A DNA stretch of 64,000 nt from positions 682,001-746,000 of the forward strand of contig NZ_CP041409.1 of assembly GCF_007065885.1 (NCBI RefSeq). Reading direction: 5' to 3'. A program made the translations under genes and the position numbers. The stretch's first letter is position 1, and every line of letters begins with the position of its first letter. The DNA is from Altererythrobacter sp. TH136. GTDB lineage: Bacteria; Pseudomonadota; Alphaproteobacteria; Sphingomonadales; Sphingomonadaceae. The notes under the pieces were generated by a model. That model was not told the DNA's origin, did not search any database, and saw only the letters and a program-made list of their open reading frames with translations. Of the stretch, positions 34,525 to 44,010 are shown piece after piece.

Positions 34525-34947
34525 TTGCACCAGCCGATCGACCTTGAACAACTGTGCGCCGAGCGCGGCCTGCGGATCACCGAGCAGCGGCGCGTGATCG
34601 CGCGCGTGCTGTCGGAAAGCGACGATCATCCGGACGTCGAACTGCTGCACAAGCGCGCTGCCGCCATCGACCCGAAGATTTCGATCGCAACCGTGTACCG
34701 CACGGTCCGACTGTTCGAGGAGGCCGGGATTCTGGACCGGCACGATTTCGGCGACGGCCGCGCCCGCTATGAAGCGGCCCCCGAAGCGCACCATGACCAT
34801 CTGATCGACGTGGAAAGCGGCAAGGTGATCGAATTCGTAGATCCGGAACTGGAAGCTCTCCAGCGTCAGATCGCGGCGAAGCTTGGCTATCGGCTGGTCG
34901 ATCACCGGATGGAGCTTTACGGGGTCCGGCTCGACCGCGAAGACTGA
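34525..34947 (+). CDS. fur: Ferric uptake regulator family protein
   Basis: Iron-sensing repressor of 140 residues. The winged helix contains GLRITEQRRVIARVL and SIATVYRTVRLFEEAGI; the metal region has AHHDHLIDVESGKVIEF. The two Cys of the E. coli CxxC zinc site are replaced (Asp and Ser region), as in many alphaproteobacterial Fur/Mur proteins. So iron or manganese as the co-repressor cannot be settled. The start appears to be TTG 34525. The stop overlaps the plsC start as TGATG. Confidence 0.93.
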   Translation: MHQPIDLEQLCAERGLRITEQRRVIARVLSESDDHPDVELLHKRAAAIDPKISIATVYRTVRLFEEAGILDRHDFGDGRARYEAAPEAHHDHLIDVESGKVIEFVDPELEALQRQIAAKLGYRLVDHRMELYGVRLDRED

Positions 34948-35699
34948 TGGCTCACGCGCTCCCCGTTCGGCGCATTCACCCCCTGGGGTGGGGGCTGATC
35001 GGCTTTCGCCTGCTTCTCATGCTGGGGTTGCTGCTGGCGTGCACGCCGCTGCACCTGCTGTGGCGTTTGCTGAACCTGGGCCGCTGGTGGCCGCGGGTAT
35101 TTCTCTCCGGCATCGGGATGATCGCTGGACTGCACCTGCGGATCGAAGGTCGGCCGGTCAAGGGCGCACTGCTGCTCGCGAACCACGTCAGTTGGCTCGA
35201 CATACCTGCCCTCGCCCACGCGACCGGCAGCGCGTTCGTCGCCCATGACGGACTGGCGGCATTTCCGTTTCTGAAGTGGTTGTGCGAGATGAACGACACG
35301 GTGTTCATCGCGCGCCACGACCGAGCGTCGATCGGCCGCCAGGTCCAGCAGGTCCGCGATGCCATGGCCGGGCGCGGCTGCCTGACCGTGTTTCCGGAAG
35401 GCACGACCAGCGACGGCACCGGCTTGCTGCCGTTCAAGTCGGCTCTCCTGTCCGCGCTCGATCCGCTGCCGCCGGGCGCGGTGGTCCAGCCGGTGCTGAT
35501 CGCCTATGAAGACGCAGTGCAGATCGCCTGGGTTGGCGAAGAGCACGGACTGGACAATTTCAAGCGAATCTTGGCGCGGCTGCGGCCGGTTCGGCTGACG
35601 CTCAGGTTCCTCACCCCGCTCGAAGACACCGCGCTTGCCGATCGCAAGGCAATCTCCGCCACCGCGAGAAGCCGACTGGCCGAGGCGCTGGCGCGCTAG
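34947..35699 (+). CDS. plsC: 1-acylglycerol-3-phosphate O-acyltransferase
   Basis: Adds the second acyl chain to make phosphatidic acid at the inner membrane. The 250 residues have an N-terminal hydrophobic stretch (about 14-35), the catalytic NHVSWLD (H-x4-D) and the glycerol-phosphate-binding FPEGTTS. It starts within the fur stop and is followed after 35 bp by miaB. The lyso-ornithine-lipid branch (OlsA) is a possible alternative. Confidence 0.9.
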   Translation: MAHALPVRRIHPLGWGLIGFRLLLMLGLLLACTPLHLLWRLLNLGRWWPRVFLSGIGMIAGLHLRIEGRPVKGALLLANHVSWLDIPALAHATGSAFVAHDGLAAFPFLKWLCEMNDTVFIARHDRASIGRQVQQVRDAMAGRGCLTVFPEGTTSDGTGLLPFKSALLSALDPLPPGAVVQPVLIAYEDAVQIAWVGEEHGLDNFKRILARLRPVRLTLRFLTPLEDTALADRKAISATARSRLAEALAR

Positions 35700-35734
35700 C
35701 CTCGGCGCGCGTTTTCGGTTAACCGCCCGGACCC

Positions 35735-37078
35735 ATGTCCCCCGTACCGCCTCCCAAGACCTACCGGGTCAAGAGCTTCGGCTGCCAGATGAACGTCTAC
35801 GACGGCGAGCGCATGGCCGAGCTGCTCGCCGCGCGCGGCATCGCCCCCGCCGCGGACGGAGAGGAAGCCGATCTGGTGGTGCTGAATACGTGCCACATCC
35901 GCGAGCGAGCGTCCGAAAAGGTTTATTCCGATATCGGCCGGCTCGTGAAGACCGGCGCCGCGGCGGGCAAGCGCCCGTTGATCGCGGTCGCCGGCTGCGT
36001 CGCGCAAGCAGAGGGCGACGAAATCATGGCGCGCGCCCCCGCGGTCAGCATGGTCGTGGGACCGCAAGCCTATCACCGCCTGCCGGAGATGCTCGATCGC
36101 GCGGTTGCGGGCGAACGCGCCAGCGACACCGACATGCCACCGATCGCCAAGTTCGATGCCCTGCCCGCGCGCCGCCGCAGCGGGCCGAGCGCGTTTCTGA
36201 CGGTGCAGGAGGGGTGCGACAAGTTCTGCACATATTGCGTCGTGCCCTACACTCGCGGCGCCGAAATCTCCCGGCCGTTCGCGGACCTGATCGCCGAGGC
36301 GCGACTGCTGGTGGACGGCGGCGCCCGGGAGATCACCTTGCTCGGCCAGAACGTCAACGCCTGGCGAGGCGCCGATGCGGAAGGGAACGACTGCGGGCTG
36401 GACGGCGTGATCAGGGAGATCGCACAAATCCCGGAACTCCAGCGGATCCGCTACACCACCAGCCACCCAAATGACTTCACCGACGACCTGATTCGTTGCC
36501 ATGGCGAGGTCGAGAAGCTGATGCCGTTTCTGCACGTTCCGGTGCAGAGCGGATCGGACCGGGTGCTCAAGGCGATGAATCGCAGCCACTCGTGCGACAG
36601 CTACCTGCGCTTGCTCGACCGGGTGCGCGCCGTGCGCCCGGACATCGCTTTGTCAGGGGATTTCATCGTCGGTTTTCCAGGCGAAGCCGACGCGGATTTC
36701 GAGCAGACGCTGCGTCTGGTCGATGCCGTGGGTTACGCCCAGGCGTTCAGCTTCAAGTACTCCCCCCGCCCCGGCACACCGGCGGCGTCGATGGGCGATC
36801 ACGTCAGCCAGGAACAGATGGAACAGCGCCTTCAGCGACTGCAGGGCGCGCTGAACCGCGACCAGCTCGCGTTCAATCAGGCGAGTGTCGGTCGGACATG
36901 TTCGGTCCTGATCGAACGGCGCGGCAAAAAGCCTGGCCAATGGCTCGGCAAATCTCCCTGGCTGCAATCGGTCTGGTTCGAAGGCGACCACGCCATCGGC
37001 GACATCGTCGAAGTCGAATTGCTCGAAGCTGGGCCCAACTCGATCGAAGGCCGCGTCCGGGAACCAGCGTTCGCCTGA
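35735..37078 (+). CDS. miaB: tRNA-2-methylthio-N6-dimethylallyladenosine synthase
   Basis: Radical-SAM methylthiotransferase acting on tRNA adenosine 37. The 447 residues have the N-terminal UPF0004 domain with three cluster cysteines ([26 protein letters not shown]), the radical-SAM CDKFCTYC, and a C-terminal TRAM domain ([20 protein letters not shown]). It lies between plsC and phoH, the common alphaproteobacterial order. Confidence 0.96.
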   Translation: MSPVPPPKTYRVKSFGCQMNVYDGERMAELLAARGIAPAADGEEADLVVLNTCHIRERASEKVYSDIGRLVKTGAAAGKRPLIAVAGCVAQAEGDEIMARAPAVSMVVGPQAYHRLPEMLDRAVAGERASDTDMPPIAKFDALPARRRSGPSAFLTVQEGCDKFCTYCVVPYTRGAEISRPFADLIAEARLLVDGGAREITLLGQNVNAWRGADAEGNDCGLDGVIREIAQIPELQRIRYTTSHPNDFTDDLIRCHGEVEKLMPFLHVPVQSGSDRVLKAMNRSHSCDSYLRLLDRVRAVRPDIALSGDFIVGFPGEADADFEQTLRLVDAVGYAQAFSFKYSPRPGTPAASMGDHVSQEQMEQRLQRLQGALNRDQLAFNQASVGRTCSVLIERRGKKPGQWLGKSPWLQSVWFEGDHAIGDIVEVELLEAGPNSIEGRVREPAFA

Positions 37079-37151
37079 GGCTTATCCACCGTACTCGCCG
37101 GGCTCGGTGGTTGCCTCGCCGGCGCGAGACACTCATCCTCCCGACTCGCAC

Positions 37152-38204
37152 ATGAAAGGAGCGCCTCACAAGCGCATGGCTCGCAAACCTGCCCGCGCCG
37201 ATGGCGCCACCCCGATCCCTCCCGCCACTGGCGCCAGCCGGCGCGCGCGCAGCGAGATCACTTTCGAGGACCAGCGCCTGCTGGGCCCCCTGTTCGGCCA
37301 GTTCGACGCCAATCTGGTGCAGGTGGAAAACCGCCTGGGTGTGTTCATCTCGGCTCGCGGCGAGCGCGTGCAGATCGAGGGTAGCGAGGATGCCGTAGCG
37401 CGTGCCCGCGACACCTTGCAGGCGATGTACGACCGGCTCGCGGTAGGTCAGCAGCTCGAGGCCGGCGCGATCGAGGGGCTAATCGCGATGTCGGTCGAAC
37501 CGACGCTGGAAGGCATCGTACGCGGCGGGGGCGACAATCCCGGCGTGATGATTCGTACCCGGCGCAAGACCATTGTCCCGCGCAGCGCGGGTCAGATCCC
37601 CTACATGGGCCAGCTGGCCAGCGCGGATATCATCTTCGCATTGGGTCCGGCGGGAACCGGCAAGACTTATCTCGCGGTCGCCCAGGCGGTCAGCCAGCTG
37701 ATCACGGGCAGCGTCCAGCGGCTGATCCTGTCGCGTCCTGCGGTGGAAGCGGGCGAGAAGCTCGGCTTCCTGCCCGGCGACATGAAGGAGAAGGTCGATC
37801 CCTATCTTCGCCCGCTGTACGACGCGCTTTACGACTGCCTGCCGCCGGAACAGGTCGAACGGCACATCGCGAGCGGAGTGATCGAGGTTGCGCCAATCGC
37901 GTTCATGCGCGGGCGTACGCTGGCCGACGCATTCGTGATCCTGGACGAGGCGCAGAACACCACCCGCGAACAGATGAAGATGTTCCTCACCCGCTTCGGC
38001 CAGAACAGCCGGATGGTGGTCTGCGGCGACCCTAAGCAGGTCGACATCCCGGGCGGCGACCGGATGAGCGGCCTTGCCGATGCAGTCGACAAGCTGGAAG
38101 GCATCGAGGGCATCGCGGTCAGCCGCTTCACCTCGGCCGACGTCGTTCGTCACCCCATCGTTGGGCGTATTGTCGACGCCTATGAAGGCCCGCCGGCGGA
38201 ATGA
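37152..38204 (+). CDS. phoH: PhoH-like ATPase
   Basis: P-loop ATPase of the PhoH/YbeZ family, linked with YbeY in RNA metabolism. The N-terminal KH-like region covers residues about 35-95; Walker A is GPAGTGKTYLA; Walker B is FVILDEAQNTT; and GDPKQVDIP is present. The start is uncertain: ATG 37152 gives 350 residues, while ATG 37176 (MARKPARAD) has AAAGGAG upstream but a long spacer of 14. The stop overlaps the ybeY start. Confidence 0.92.
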   Translation: MKGAPHKRMARKPARADGATPIPPATGASRRARSEITFEDQRLLGPLFGQFDANLVQVENRLGVFISARGERVQIEGSEDAVARARDTLQAMYDRLAVGQQLEAGAIEGLIAMSVEPTLEGIVRGGGDNPGVMIRTRRKTIVPRSAGQIPYMGQLASADIIFALGPAGTGKTYLAVAQAVSQLITGSVQRLILSRPAVEAGEKLGFLPGDMKEKVDPYLRPLYDALYDCLPPEQVERHIASGVIEVAPIAFMRGRTLADAFVILDEAQNTTREQMKMFLTRFGQNSRMVVCGDPKQVDIPGGDRMSGLADAVDKLEGIEGIAVSRFTSADVVRHPIVGRIVDAYEGPPAE

Positions 38205-38686
38205 TGGCGCTCGACATCGAGATCGACGGCTGGCCGGGCACCGTTGACTGGCCCGACCTTGCCGAGCGCGTTCTGGAGGCGACCCTGCAAGTCGCGCCGG
38301 AACTCGCCAATCAGCGCCTGACGGCGGATGTCCTGTTTACGGTGGACGAGGAAGTGCAGGCGCTCAACCGCGAATGGCGGATGAAGGACGCGCCGACCAA
38401 CGTACTGTCGTTTCCGATGATCGCGCGGGACGACCTCCTCGCCATGGAACCCGACGGCGGACCGGAGATGCTGGGCGATATCGCCCTCGCTTATGAAACG
38501 TGCTGCCGCGAGGCCAAGGCCAAGGGTGTGCCGCTCGATCATCACGCCGCGCACTTGCTGGTACACGGCTTGCTCCACCTTGCCGGCCACGACCATCAAG
38601 CCGATGGCGAGGCGGAGACAATGGAAGCGCTTGAGACTAAGGCGCTTGCTTTGATGAAAATCGCCGACCCATACGGGAACGGCTGA
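38201..38686 (+). CDS. ybeY: Endoribonuclease YbeY
   Basis: Metal-dependent RNase for 16S rRNA 3' maturation and ribosome quality control. The 161 residues carry the zinc site HGLLHLAGHDH and the preceding TNVLSFPM and GDIALAYETC blocks. It starts at ATG 38201 in an ATGA overlap with phoH and precedes corC by 24 bp. The phoH-ybeY-corC order is widely conserved. Confidence 0.96.
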   Translation: MMALDIEIDGWPGTVDWPDLAERVLEATLQVAPELANQRLTADVLFTVDEEVQALNREWRMKDAPTNVLSFPMIARDDLLAMEPDGGPEMLGDIALAYETCCREAKAKGVPLDHHAAHLLVHGLLHLAGHDHQADGEAETMEALETKALALMKIADPYGNG

Positions 38687-38710
38687 CCCAGGGGGACATT
38701 CACCAAGGCT

Positions 38711-39631
38711 ATGGCCGACACCGACCAACAATCCGGAGACCCGGACAGTAACCGCAGCCTGTGGCATACCATCCGGCGCTTCTTCGACGCCGACGATGGC
38801 ACCCGTTCTCTGCGCGCGCAGTTGGAAGACGCGATCGACGAGCACTCGGCCGCCCGTGGCGACGAAGACGACGCTGCGCCAACTGACGGTGATCTCAATC
38901 AGGTCGAGCGGCAGATGGTCAAGAACCTGCTGCACTTTTCCGAACACGACGCCGATGACGTCGCCATTCCGCGCGGCCAGATCGTCGCCCTCAACGCGTC
39001 GGCCACGTGGGAAGAGGTCGTAGCGGCGTTCGCCGAGCATGGTCACTCAAGGCTGCTGGTCTACCGGGACACGCTCGATGAGGTGATCGGGATGATGCAC
39101 ATCAAGGATGTGTTCCCCATCATTGCCACGGGTGCGCTGCCGCCCGCGGACTGGACTACGCTGATGCGGCAGCCGCTGTTCGTGCCGCAGGCGCGTAATG
39201 CGCTCGATGTTCTCGCCGACATGCGCCAGCAGCGGGTTCACTTGGCGGTCGTGCTTGACGAATACTCCGGCACCGACGGGTTGATCACGATCGAAGACCT
39301 GGTGGAGGAGATCGTCGGCGACATCGAGGATGAGCATGACGACGAGGCCGAGGAGTGGATCATCCCGCTCCCGGACGGCATGTGGGATTGCGATGCCCGC
39401 GCCGAGCTTGATGATGTGGCCGAGCAGATCGATCCCCGTTTGGCGGAAGTGGAGGAGGCCGTCGACACGCTTGGCGGGCTTGCCTTCGTGCTGGCGGAAT
39501 CGGTCCCGCGGGTGGGTACGATCGTCACGCATCCGAGCGGCTGGCGGATGGAGGTGACCGACGCGGACGAAACCCACGTCAAGCGCCTGCGGCTTCACCC
39601 GCCGGAAGTTGTCAGCGAAGCGGAAGAATAA
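38711..39631 (+). CDS. corC: CorC/HlyC-type CBS-domain protein
   Basis: A soluble 306-residue protein with a CBS pair (residues about 80-205: DVAIPRGQIVALN, SRLLVYRDTLDEVIGMMHIKDV, then LAVVLDEYSGTDGLITIEDLVEEIVG) and a C-terminal transporter-associated CorC_HlyC domain (WDCDARAELDDV to the end). It lacks the DUF21 membrane domain, as E. coli CorC does. The family is tied to magnesium and cobalt efflux; the direct role is unclear. No apolipoprotein acyltransferase gene follows. Confidence 0.92.
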   Translation: MADTDQQSGDPDSNRSLWHTIRRFFDADDGTRSLRAQLEDAIDEHSAARGDEDDAAPTDGDLNQVERQMVKNLLHFSEHDADDVAIPRGQIVALNASATWEEVVAAFAEHGHSRLLVYRDTLDEVIGMMHIKDVFPIIATGALPPADWTTLMRQPLFVPQARNALDVLADMRQQRVHLAVVLDEYSGTDGLITIEDLVEEIVGDIEDEHDDEAEEWIIPLPDGMWDCDARAELDDVAEQIDPRLAEVEEAVDTLGGLAFVLAESVPRVGTIVTHPSGWRMEVTDADETHVKRLRLHPPEVVSEAEE

Positions 39632-39696
39632 CACGTCTTCGCAAGTGCGAGAAAAAGCGGCTCGACAAGCAGGCCGCGTGCTCGCAAGTTCTGCCC

Positions 39697-40578
39697 ATGA
39701 GCCGCCGTTTACCTCCGTTGCGCGCCCTAGAAGCGTTTTTGCGGGTTGTCCGCCTGGGTTCGGCGCGGGCGGCAGCGGCTGAACTTGGTCTCAGCCCCTC
39801 GGCCCTGTCGCGCCGGATCGGCACGCTGGAAGAATTCGTCGGGCGCAAGCTGTTCACTCGCGCACATCAGGCAATGCAGCTGACCGATGAAGGGCGCGCG
39901 TTCTATGACGCCGTGGCCCCGCATATCGAGGCGCTGGCCGCCGCGGTCGAATCGCAATCGGACAACCTGGGGGTCATGCGCCTGCACCTGGGCGTATTGC
40001 CGCTGTTCGGGGGCCAGCGCCTGTTTCCCCGGCTGGGGGAATTGCGCAAGCTGCATCCGCGTCTGCATATCGACATCGATACAGGGCCGCACTTGCTCGA
40101 CCGGGTGGGCGACACGCTCGATGCCGCGATCCTGCTGCTCCAGCACCCCGACCCCTCGCTTCACGCCGTGCGGCTCGATCACAACAGCGTCTACGCCATC
40201 GCCTCGCGCGAGCTTGCGGCGGAAATCGGCTCCACGCCAGACACCGTGAAGCTGTCCAGACAGACGTTCCTGGTGCACAACGAACTGCCCGACAGCTTCG
40301 GCACCTGGCGCGATGCGATGGGATTGAAGACGTTCGAACCGGCGGCAGTGGACCATTACGATTCAGGGCAGTTGCTGCTGGAGGCGGCGGCACAGGGACT
40401 CGGCATCGCGATCATGCACGACGACCATTTCAAGCGCGCGGGCGACAAGCGCCTCGCCCGGCTGTTCGATGTCGACGTGCCCAGCCCCTATTCCTATTGG
40501 TTCGTCTGCCGCCCACGCGACCTGGAACAACGTCCCGTGCGGCTGTTCCACGATTGGCTGGTCGACGCCGGGCTCTAG
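39697..40578 (+). CDS. LysR family transcriptional regulator
   Basis: A 293-residue regulator with an N-terminal helix-turn-helix (LRALEAFLRVVRLGSARAAA, then LGLSPSALSRRIGTLEE) and a substrate-binding domain. The GcvA-like branch is suggested by LPPLRALEAF. No gene is divergent from it, so its target is not evident. Its TAG overlaps the stop of the convergent AraC-type gene by 4 bases. Confidence 0.9.
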   Translation: MSRRLPPLRALEAFLRVVRLGSARAAAAELGLSPSALSRRIGTLEEFVGRKLFTRAHQAMQLTDEGRAFYDAVAPHIEALAAAVESQSDNLGVMRLHLGVLPLFGGQRLFPRLGELRKLHPRLHIDIDTGPHLLDRVGDTLDAAILLLQHPDPSLHAVRLDHNSVYAIASRELAAEIGSTPDTVKLSRQTFLVHNELPDSFGTWRDAMGLKTFEPAAVDHYDSGQLLLEAAAQGLGIAIMHDDHFKRAGDKRLARLFDVDVPSPYSYWFVCRPRDLEQRPVRLFHDWLVDAGL

Positions 40579-41480
40579 CCGTCCTCGTCGGCGGCAAGAG
40601 CTTGTGCCGGAGCGCCGAGCACCATCTGGCGCAGAATCAGTGACTGTCGCAGCAGCGGCGTGTCGAGCTTGAGGAAAGCCTGCGGGCTCATCCCCAGGAA
40701 GTGCCGCGCATCCCGCACGAAATGAGAATAATCCGTGTAAGCCAGATCGATCGACCGCGCCCGGTCTGTTGCCGGCAATTGCGCCATCGCGTGAAGCGAA
40801 CGCAGGAAGCGCGCCCGGCGCAGCAACATCTTGGGCGCGAAGCCGAAAGCCTTTTGGCTCAACCGTTCAAGCGTACGGGGCGAGATGCGGATTCGCTCGG
40901 CCAGCGCCGCTACGGTCGCCAGCTCCGGGTCGATCAGGGCTGCTTCAATCCTGCCGACCACCGCGTCACGTTCGTCGGGCGGACCAAGGTGTGCGCGCAG
41001 GAAGGCATCGAACAGCTCTGGGACTTCAGAGTCGTCCAGCGCCCGTTCCAGACTCGCTGCGAGCACGGTCGTATCGAATGCGAACACATCTTCCGCCCGT
41101 CCTACCCGGTCGGCCCACGCGGCAGCATTGACCCTCGCCAGCCGTGACCACCCGCGCGGCCGCAAACCGATCCCTACGACGAGACCGGGCCCCGATTCCG
41201 ACCAGGTGATCCTGCTGCTGGGGCCGAACACCGATCGGGCCGGCACCTTGCGCCACCCCTCGCCCGGCTGACGCACGCACCAGTCGTTCGCACCGAGCGC
41301 GAACCGCAAGCTCGGCCAGGCCGGCTGGAATACGTCACGCTGGCGCTCCCCATCGGGCGGCGCCAGCGCGTAAAGGTGGTACCCGCTGACCAGCGGAGCC
41401 AATTCGGCAGCAGGCCGCCAGTATCGCATCCGGGGAGTACGCGGCAGCGCCGGCGCGGCCTGTTGCCCGGTTTCCTCCAT
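40575..41480 (-). CDS. AraC family transcriptional regulator
   Basis: A 301-residue protein with an N-terminal sensing domain (including SVFGPSSRITWSESGPGLVV, as in DUF6597-type regulators) and a C-terminal double helix-turn-helix: LAERIRISPRTLERLSQKAFG and then DLAYTDYSHFVRDARHFLGMSPQAF. The ligand and target genes are unknown. It is convergent with the LysR gene and 18 bp upstream of the cyclophilin gene, which is in the wrong orientation to be in its operon start. Confidence 0.9.
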   Translation of the reverse strand: MEETGQQAAPALPRTPRMRYWRPAAELAPLVSGYHLYALAPPDGERQRDVFQPAWPSLRFALGANDWCVRQPGEGWRKVPARSVFGPSSRITWSESGPGLVVGIGLRPRGWSRLARVNAAAWADRVGRAEDVFAFDTTVLAASLERALDDSEVPELFDAFLRAHLGPPDERDAVVGRIEAALIDPELATVAALAERIRISPRTLERLSQKAFGFAPKMLLRRARFLRSLHAMAQLPATDRARSIDLAYTDYSHFVRDARHFLGMSPQAFLKLDTPLLRQSLILRQMVLGAPAQALAADEDG

Positions 41481-41498
41481 GCGACCCGGCGGAGGGAT

Positions 41499-41966
41499 TT
41501 AACCCACTGTGGCCTTGACGATCTTGCCCGGATTGCGCGGCGGCTCGCCCTTGGGCAGCGCGTCGACGTGCTCCATCCCGCTCTCGACCTGGCCCCACAC
41601 CGTGTACTGACGATCAAGGAACCGCGCGTCGTCGAAGCAGATGAAGAACTGGCTGTTGGCGCTGTTGGGATCGTTGGTGCGCGCCATGGAGCAGGTGCCG
41701 CGAACGTGCGGCTCGGCGCTGAATTCCTGTTTCAGGTCGGGCTTGCTGCTGCCGCTCATCCCCGTGCCCGTCGGGTCGCCGCCCTGCGCCATGAACCCGG
41801 GGATCACGCGGTGGAAGAGCACGCCGTCATAAAACCCTTCGCGCGCAAGTTCGGTAATTCGTTCGACATGGCCAGGCGCGAGGTCATTCCGCAGGCGAAT
41901 GACAACGTCGCCGCCTTCACCGTTGCCGGTATCGAGTGTGAACGTCAGTGTTTCGGCGGTCATCAT
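41499..41966 (-). CDS. Peptidyl-prolyl cis-trans isomerase, cyclophilin type
   Basis: A 155-residue cyclophilin, apparently cytoplasmic because no signal peptide is present. Catalytic-site residues are seen in FHRVIPGFMAQGGD, with the arginine in FHR, and in NSANSQFFICF. ATG 41966 has AGGAG 6 bases upstream. It is divergent from mgtE across 97 bp. Confidence 0.94.
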   Translation of the reverse strand: MMTAETLTFTLDTGNGEGGDVVIRLRNDLAPGHVERITELAREGFYDGVLFHRVIPGFMAQGGDPTGTGMSGSSKPDLKQEFSAEPHVRGTCSMARTNDPNSANSQFFICFDDARFLDRQYTVWGQVESGMEHVDALPKGEPPRNPGKIVKATVG

Positions 41967-42063
41967 TGTGTCTCCTGAATAATATGCGGCCGATATAGTC
42001 AGCCCAAAAGCGTTGTCACCCGTCGCTTGCGTTTCGGCGGCCCGCGCCTAGACGCCTAGCGGG

Positions 42064-43506
42064 ATGGCGGACGAGCAGATCATGGACGCGGAATTGCGCG
42101 CCGGCGATGAAGCCGGCCGCCCTGACGACCGGATCGACGACGAGCGCCACGACGAGGAGAACCGGCTCAAACCGGGCTACCTGCGCAGCGTCCGGGAAGC
42201 ACTGGAGGCCGGCGACAAAGGCCGCGTGTACGACCTGGTCGAACCACTGCACCCGGCCGATGTCGCCGACTTGTTCGAGTTGCTTGAGGCCGACGAGCGC
42301 CCGCTGCTTGCCGCCGCGATCACCGACCTGATGAGCGGCGAGGTCATCGCGGAACTCAACGATCACGTCCGCGACGACATGATCGAGGCACTCGCGCCGG
42401 GCGCCGTCGCGGAGATCGCCGAGCAGCTCGACACCGACGACGCGGTCCAATTGCTCGAGGACCTGGAGCCTGCGGACCAGGCGGCGATCCTGGCCGAGAT
42501 GGAGCCGGAAGACCGGGCGGCGATCGAAAGCGCGCTCGCCTATCCTGAGGAAACCGCCGGTCGCCTGATGAGCCGCGCGTTCGTCGCGGTGCCGGAACAC
42601 CTGACGGTCGGCGACCTGATCGACTTCCTGCGGGAGACCCAGGGAGACGACCTGCCAACCGACTTCTGGGAAGTGTTCGTGGTCGATCCGGCGCACAAGC
42701 CGGTCGGCACCTGCCAGCTGTCGTGGATCCTGCGCACGCCGCGCCACATCGCGCTGAGCGACGTGATGAAGCGCGACCAGACGCTGATCCCGGTGACTGC
42801 CGATCAGGAAGAAGTCGGCAACATGTTCCAGAAATACGCGCTGATTTCGGCCGCGGTAGTGGACGAAAGCGGGCGGCTGGTCGGCCAGATGACCGCTGAC
42901 GACGTGGTCCACATCATCTCGGAAGAAGCGGGCGAGGACGTGTTGTTGCTGTCGGGCGCGGGCGATGGCGACATCAACGAACCCATCCGCGACGCCTATG
43001 TGGCGCGGGTGCGCTGGCTGGTCGCCAACCTTGGCACCGCGGTGGTGGCCAGCACGATCATCGCCTTGTTCGGCGCGGCGATCGAAAAGCTGGTGGCGCT
43101 GGCGGTGCTGATGCCGATCGTCGCCAGCATCGGCGGCAATGCCGGCACCCAGACGATGGCGGTCACCGTCCGCGCGATCGCGATGAACCAGCTCACCCGC
43201 GCCAACACCCGGCGGATGCTGTGGCGTGAGATGCGCGTGGCGCTCGCCAACGGAGCGACGGTTGCGGTCCTGATCGGGATCGCCACGGCGCTGTTGTTCA
43301 ATCCGCAGCTTGGCCTGGTGATCGCTGCCGCGATGTTGATCAATATCGTCGTGGCGGGCTTTGCCGGCGTGGCGGTTCCGGTGATCTTCGAGCGGCTCGA
43401 CCAGGATCCCGCGGTCGCCTCCAGCGTGTTTGTGACCATGATCACCGATTCGATGGGCTTTTTCGTGTTCCTTGGCCTCGCGGTGGCGAGCGGCGTCGTC
43501 GGCTGA
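42064..43506 (+). CDS. mgtE: Magnesium transporter MgtE
   Basis: Gated Mg2+ channel of the inner membrane. The 480 residues have an acidic N-terminal superhelical domain (residues about 35-165), a CBS pair (about 170-290), a connecting helix, and five membrane helices (about 318-480) with the pore-type LMPIVASIGGNAGTQT. All gating domains are present. No Mg2+-sensing leader RNA is evident in the 97-bp upstream gap. Confidence 0.95.
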   Translation: MADEQIMDAELRAGDEAGRPDDRIDDERHDEENRLKPGYLRSVREALEAGDKGRVYDLVEPLHPADVADLFELLEADERPLLAAAITDLMSGEVIAELNDHVRDDMIEALAPGAVAEIAEQLDTDDAVQLLEDLEPADQAAILAEMEPEDRAAIESALAYPEETAGRLMSRAFVAVPEHLTVGDLIDFLRETQGDDLPTDFWEVFVVDPAHKPVGTCQLSWILRTPRHIALSDVMKRDQTLIPVTADQEEVGNMFQKYALISAAVVDESGRLVGQMTADDVVHIISEEAGEDVLLLSGAGDGDINEPIRDAYVARVRWLVANLGTAVVASTIIALFGAAIEKLVALAVLMPIVASIGGNAGTQTMAVTVRAIAMNQLTRANTRRMLWREMRVALANGATVAVLIGIATALLFNPQLGLVIAAAMLINIVVAGFAGVAVPVIFERLDQDPAVASSVFVTMITDSMGFFVFLGLAVASGVVG

Positions 43507-43512
43507 TCCGCC

Positions 43513-43905
43513 ATGCCGCTGCACATGACCAAGATCGCCTATCGGACCAAAAGCCTGGACGCCCTGCGGGAATGGGTCGAGGCGGGCGACGAGGCGCACA
43601 TGCACACGCGCTACCTGCCCAAAAGACACGAGGAGATGATCGGCGGCTCGCTGTTCTGGATCCTGGATCACGCGATCGTGGCGCGTTCGGAAATCCTGGG
43701 ATTTGTCCAGCGGCCCGACAACCACTGGACGATCCGCCTGGCCCCCCTGCTGGTGCCGGTCGAACCCAAGCACAAGCGGGCGCACCAGGGGTGGCGCTAT
43801 CTCGAGGACAAGAATGCTCCGCGCGACCTGGCCAAAGGGGAGGAGCCCGGCGTCGCGATTCCCGGGCGCTTGCACGGTCGCCTCACGAAGCTGGGGCTGA
43901 TTTGA
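43513..43905 (+). CDS. DUF1489 family protein
   Basis: A 130-residue cytoplasmic protein matching the alphaproteobacterial DUF1489 family by memory: HMTKIAYRTKSLDALREW, TRYLPKRHEEMIGGSLFWI, and a C-terminal HQGWRYLEDKNAPRDL. The function is unknown. It is 6 bp downstream of mgtE and probably co-transcribed. Confidence 0.8.
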   Translation: MPLHMTKIAYRTKSLDALREWVEAGDEAHMHTRYLPKRHEEMIGGSLFWILDHAIVARSEILGFVQRPDNHWTIRLAPLLVPVEPKHKRAHQGWRYLEDKNAPRDLAKGEEPGVAIPGRLHGRLTKLGLI

Positions 43906-43960
43906 TCAACGGGCTCACCGCACCTCCGGTGGTATCTGGCCCATGCCTTGGAATGCGAAC

Positions 43961-43986
43961 GGAACTCTGTCGAGGCGCGGCCCGTT
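43961..43986 (+). promoter_or_regulatory. EcfG (general stress sigma factor) promoter
   Basis: GGAAC (43961-43965), 17 bases, then CGTT (43983-43986): the exact alphaproteobacterial EcfG consensus. Transcription would start near 43993, about 18 bases before the start codon of the hydrophilic gene, leaving just room for its ribosome site at 43997-44004. Confidence 0.75.
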
Positions 43987-44010
43987 GGTCTGATGATAAG
44001 GAGACCAGAC

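Noticed and set aside
42016-43875. A 619-codon open frame on the minus strand opposite mgtE
   Set aside because: It is Arg/His/Asp-rich shadow of the real gene, caused by GC-rich third positions; the opposite strand encodes complete MgtE.
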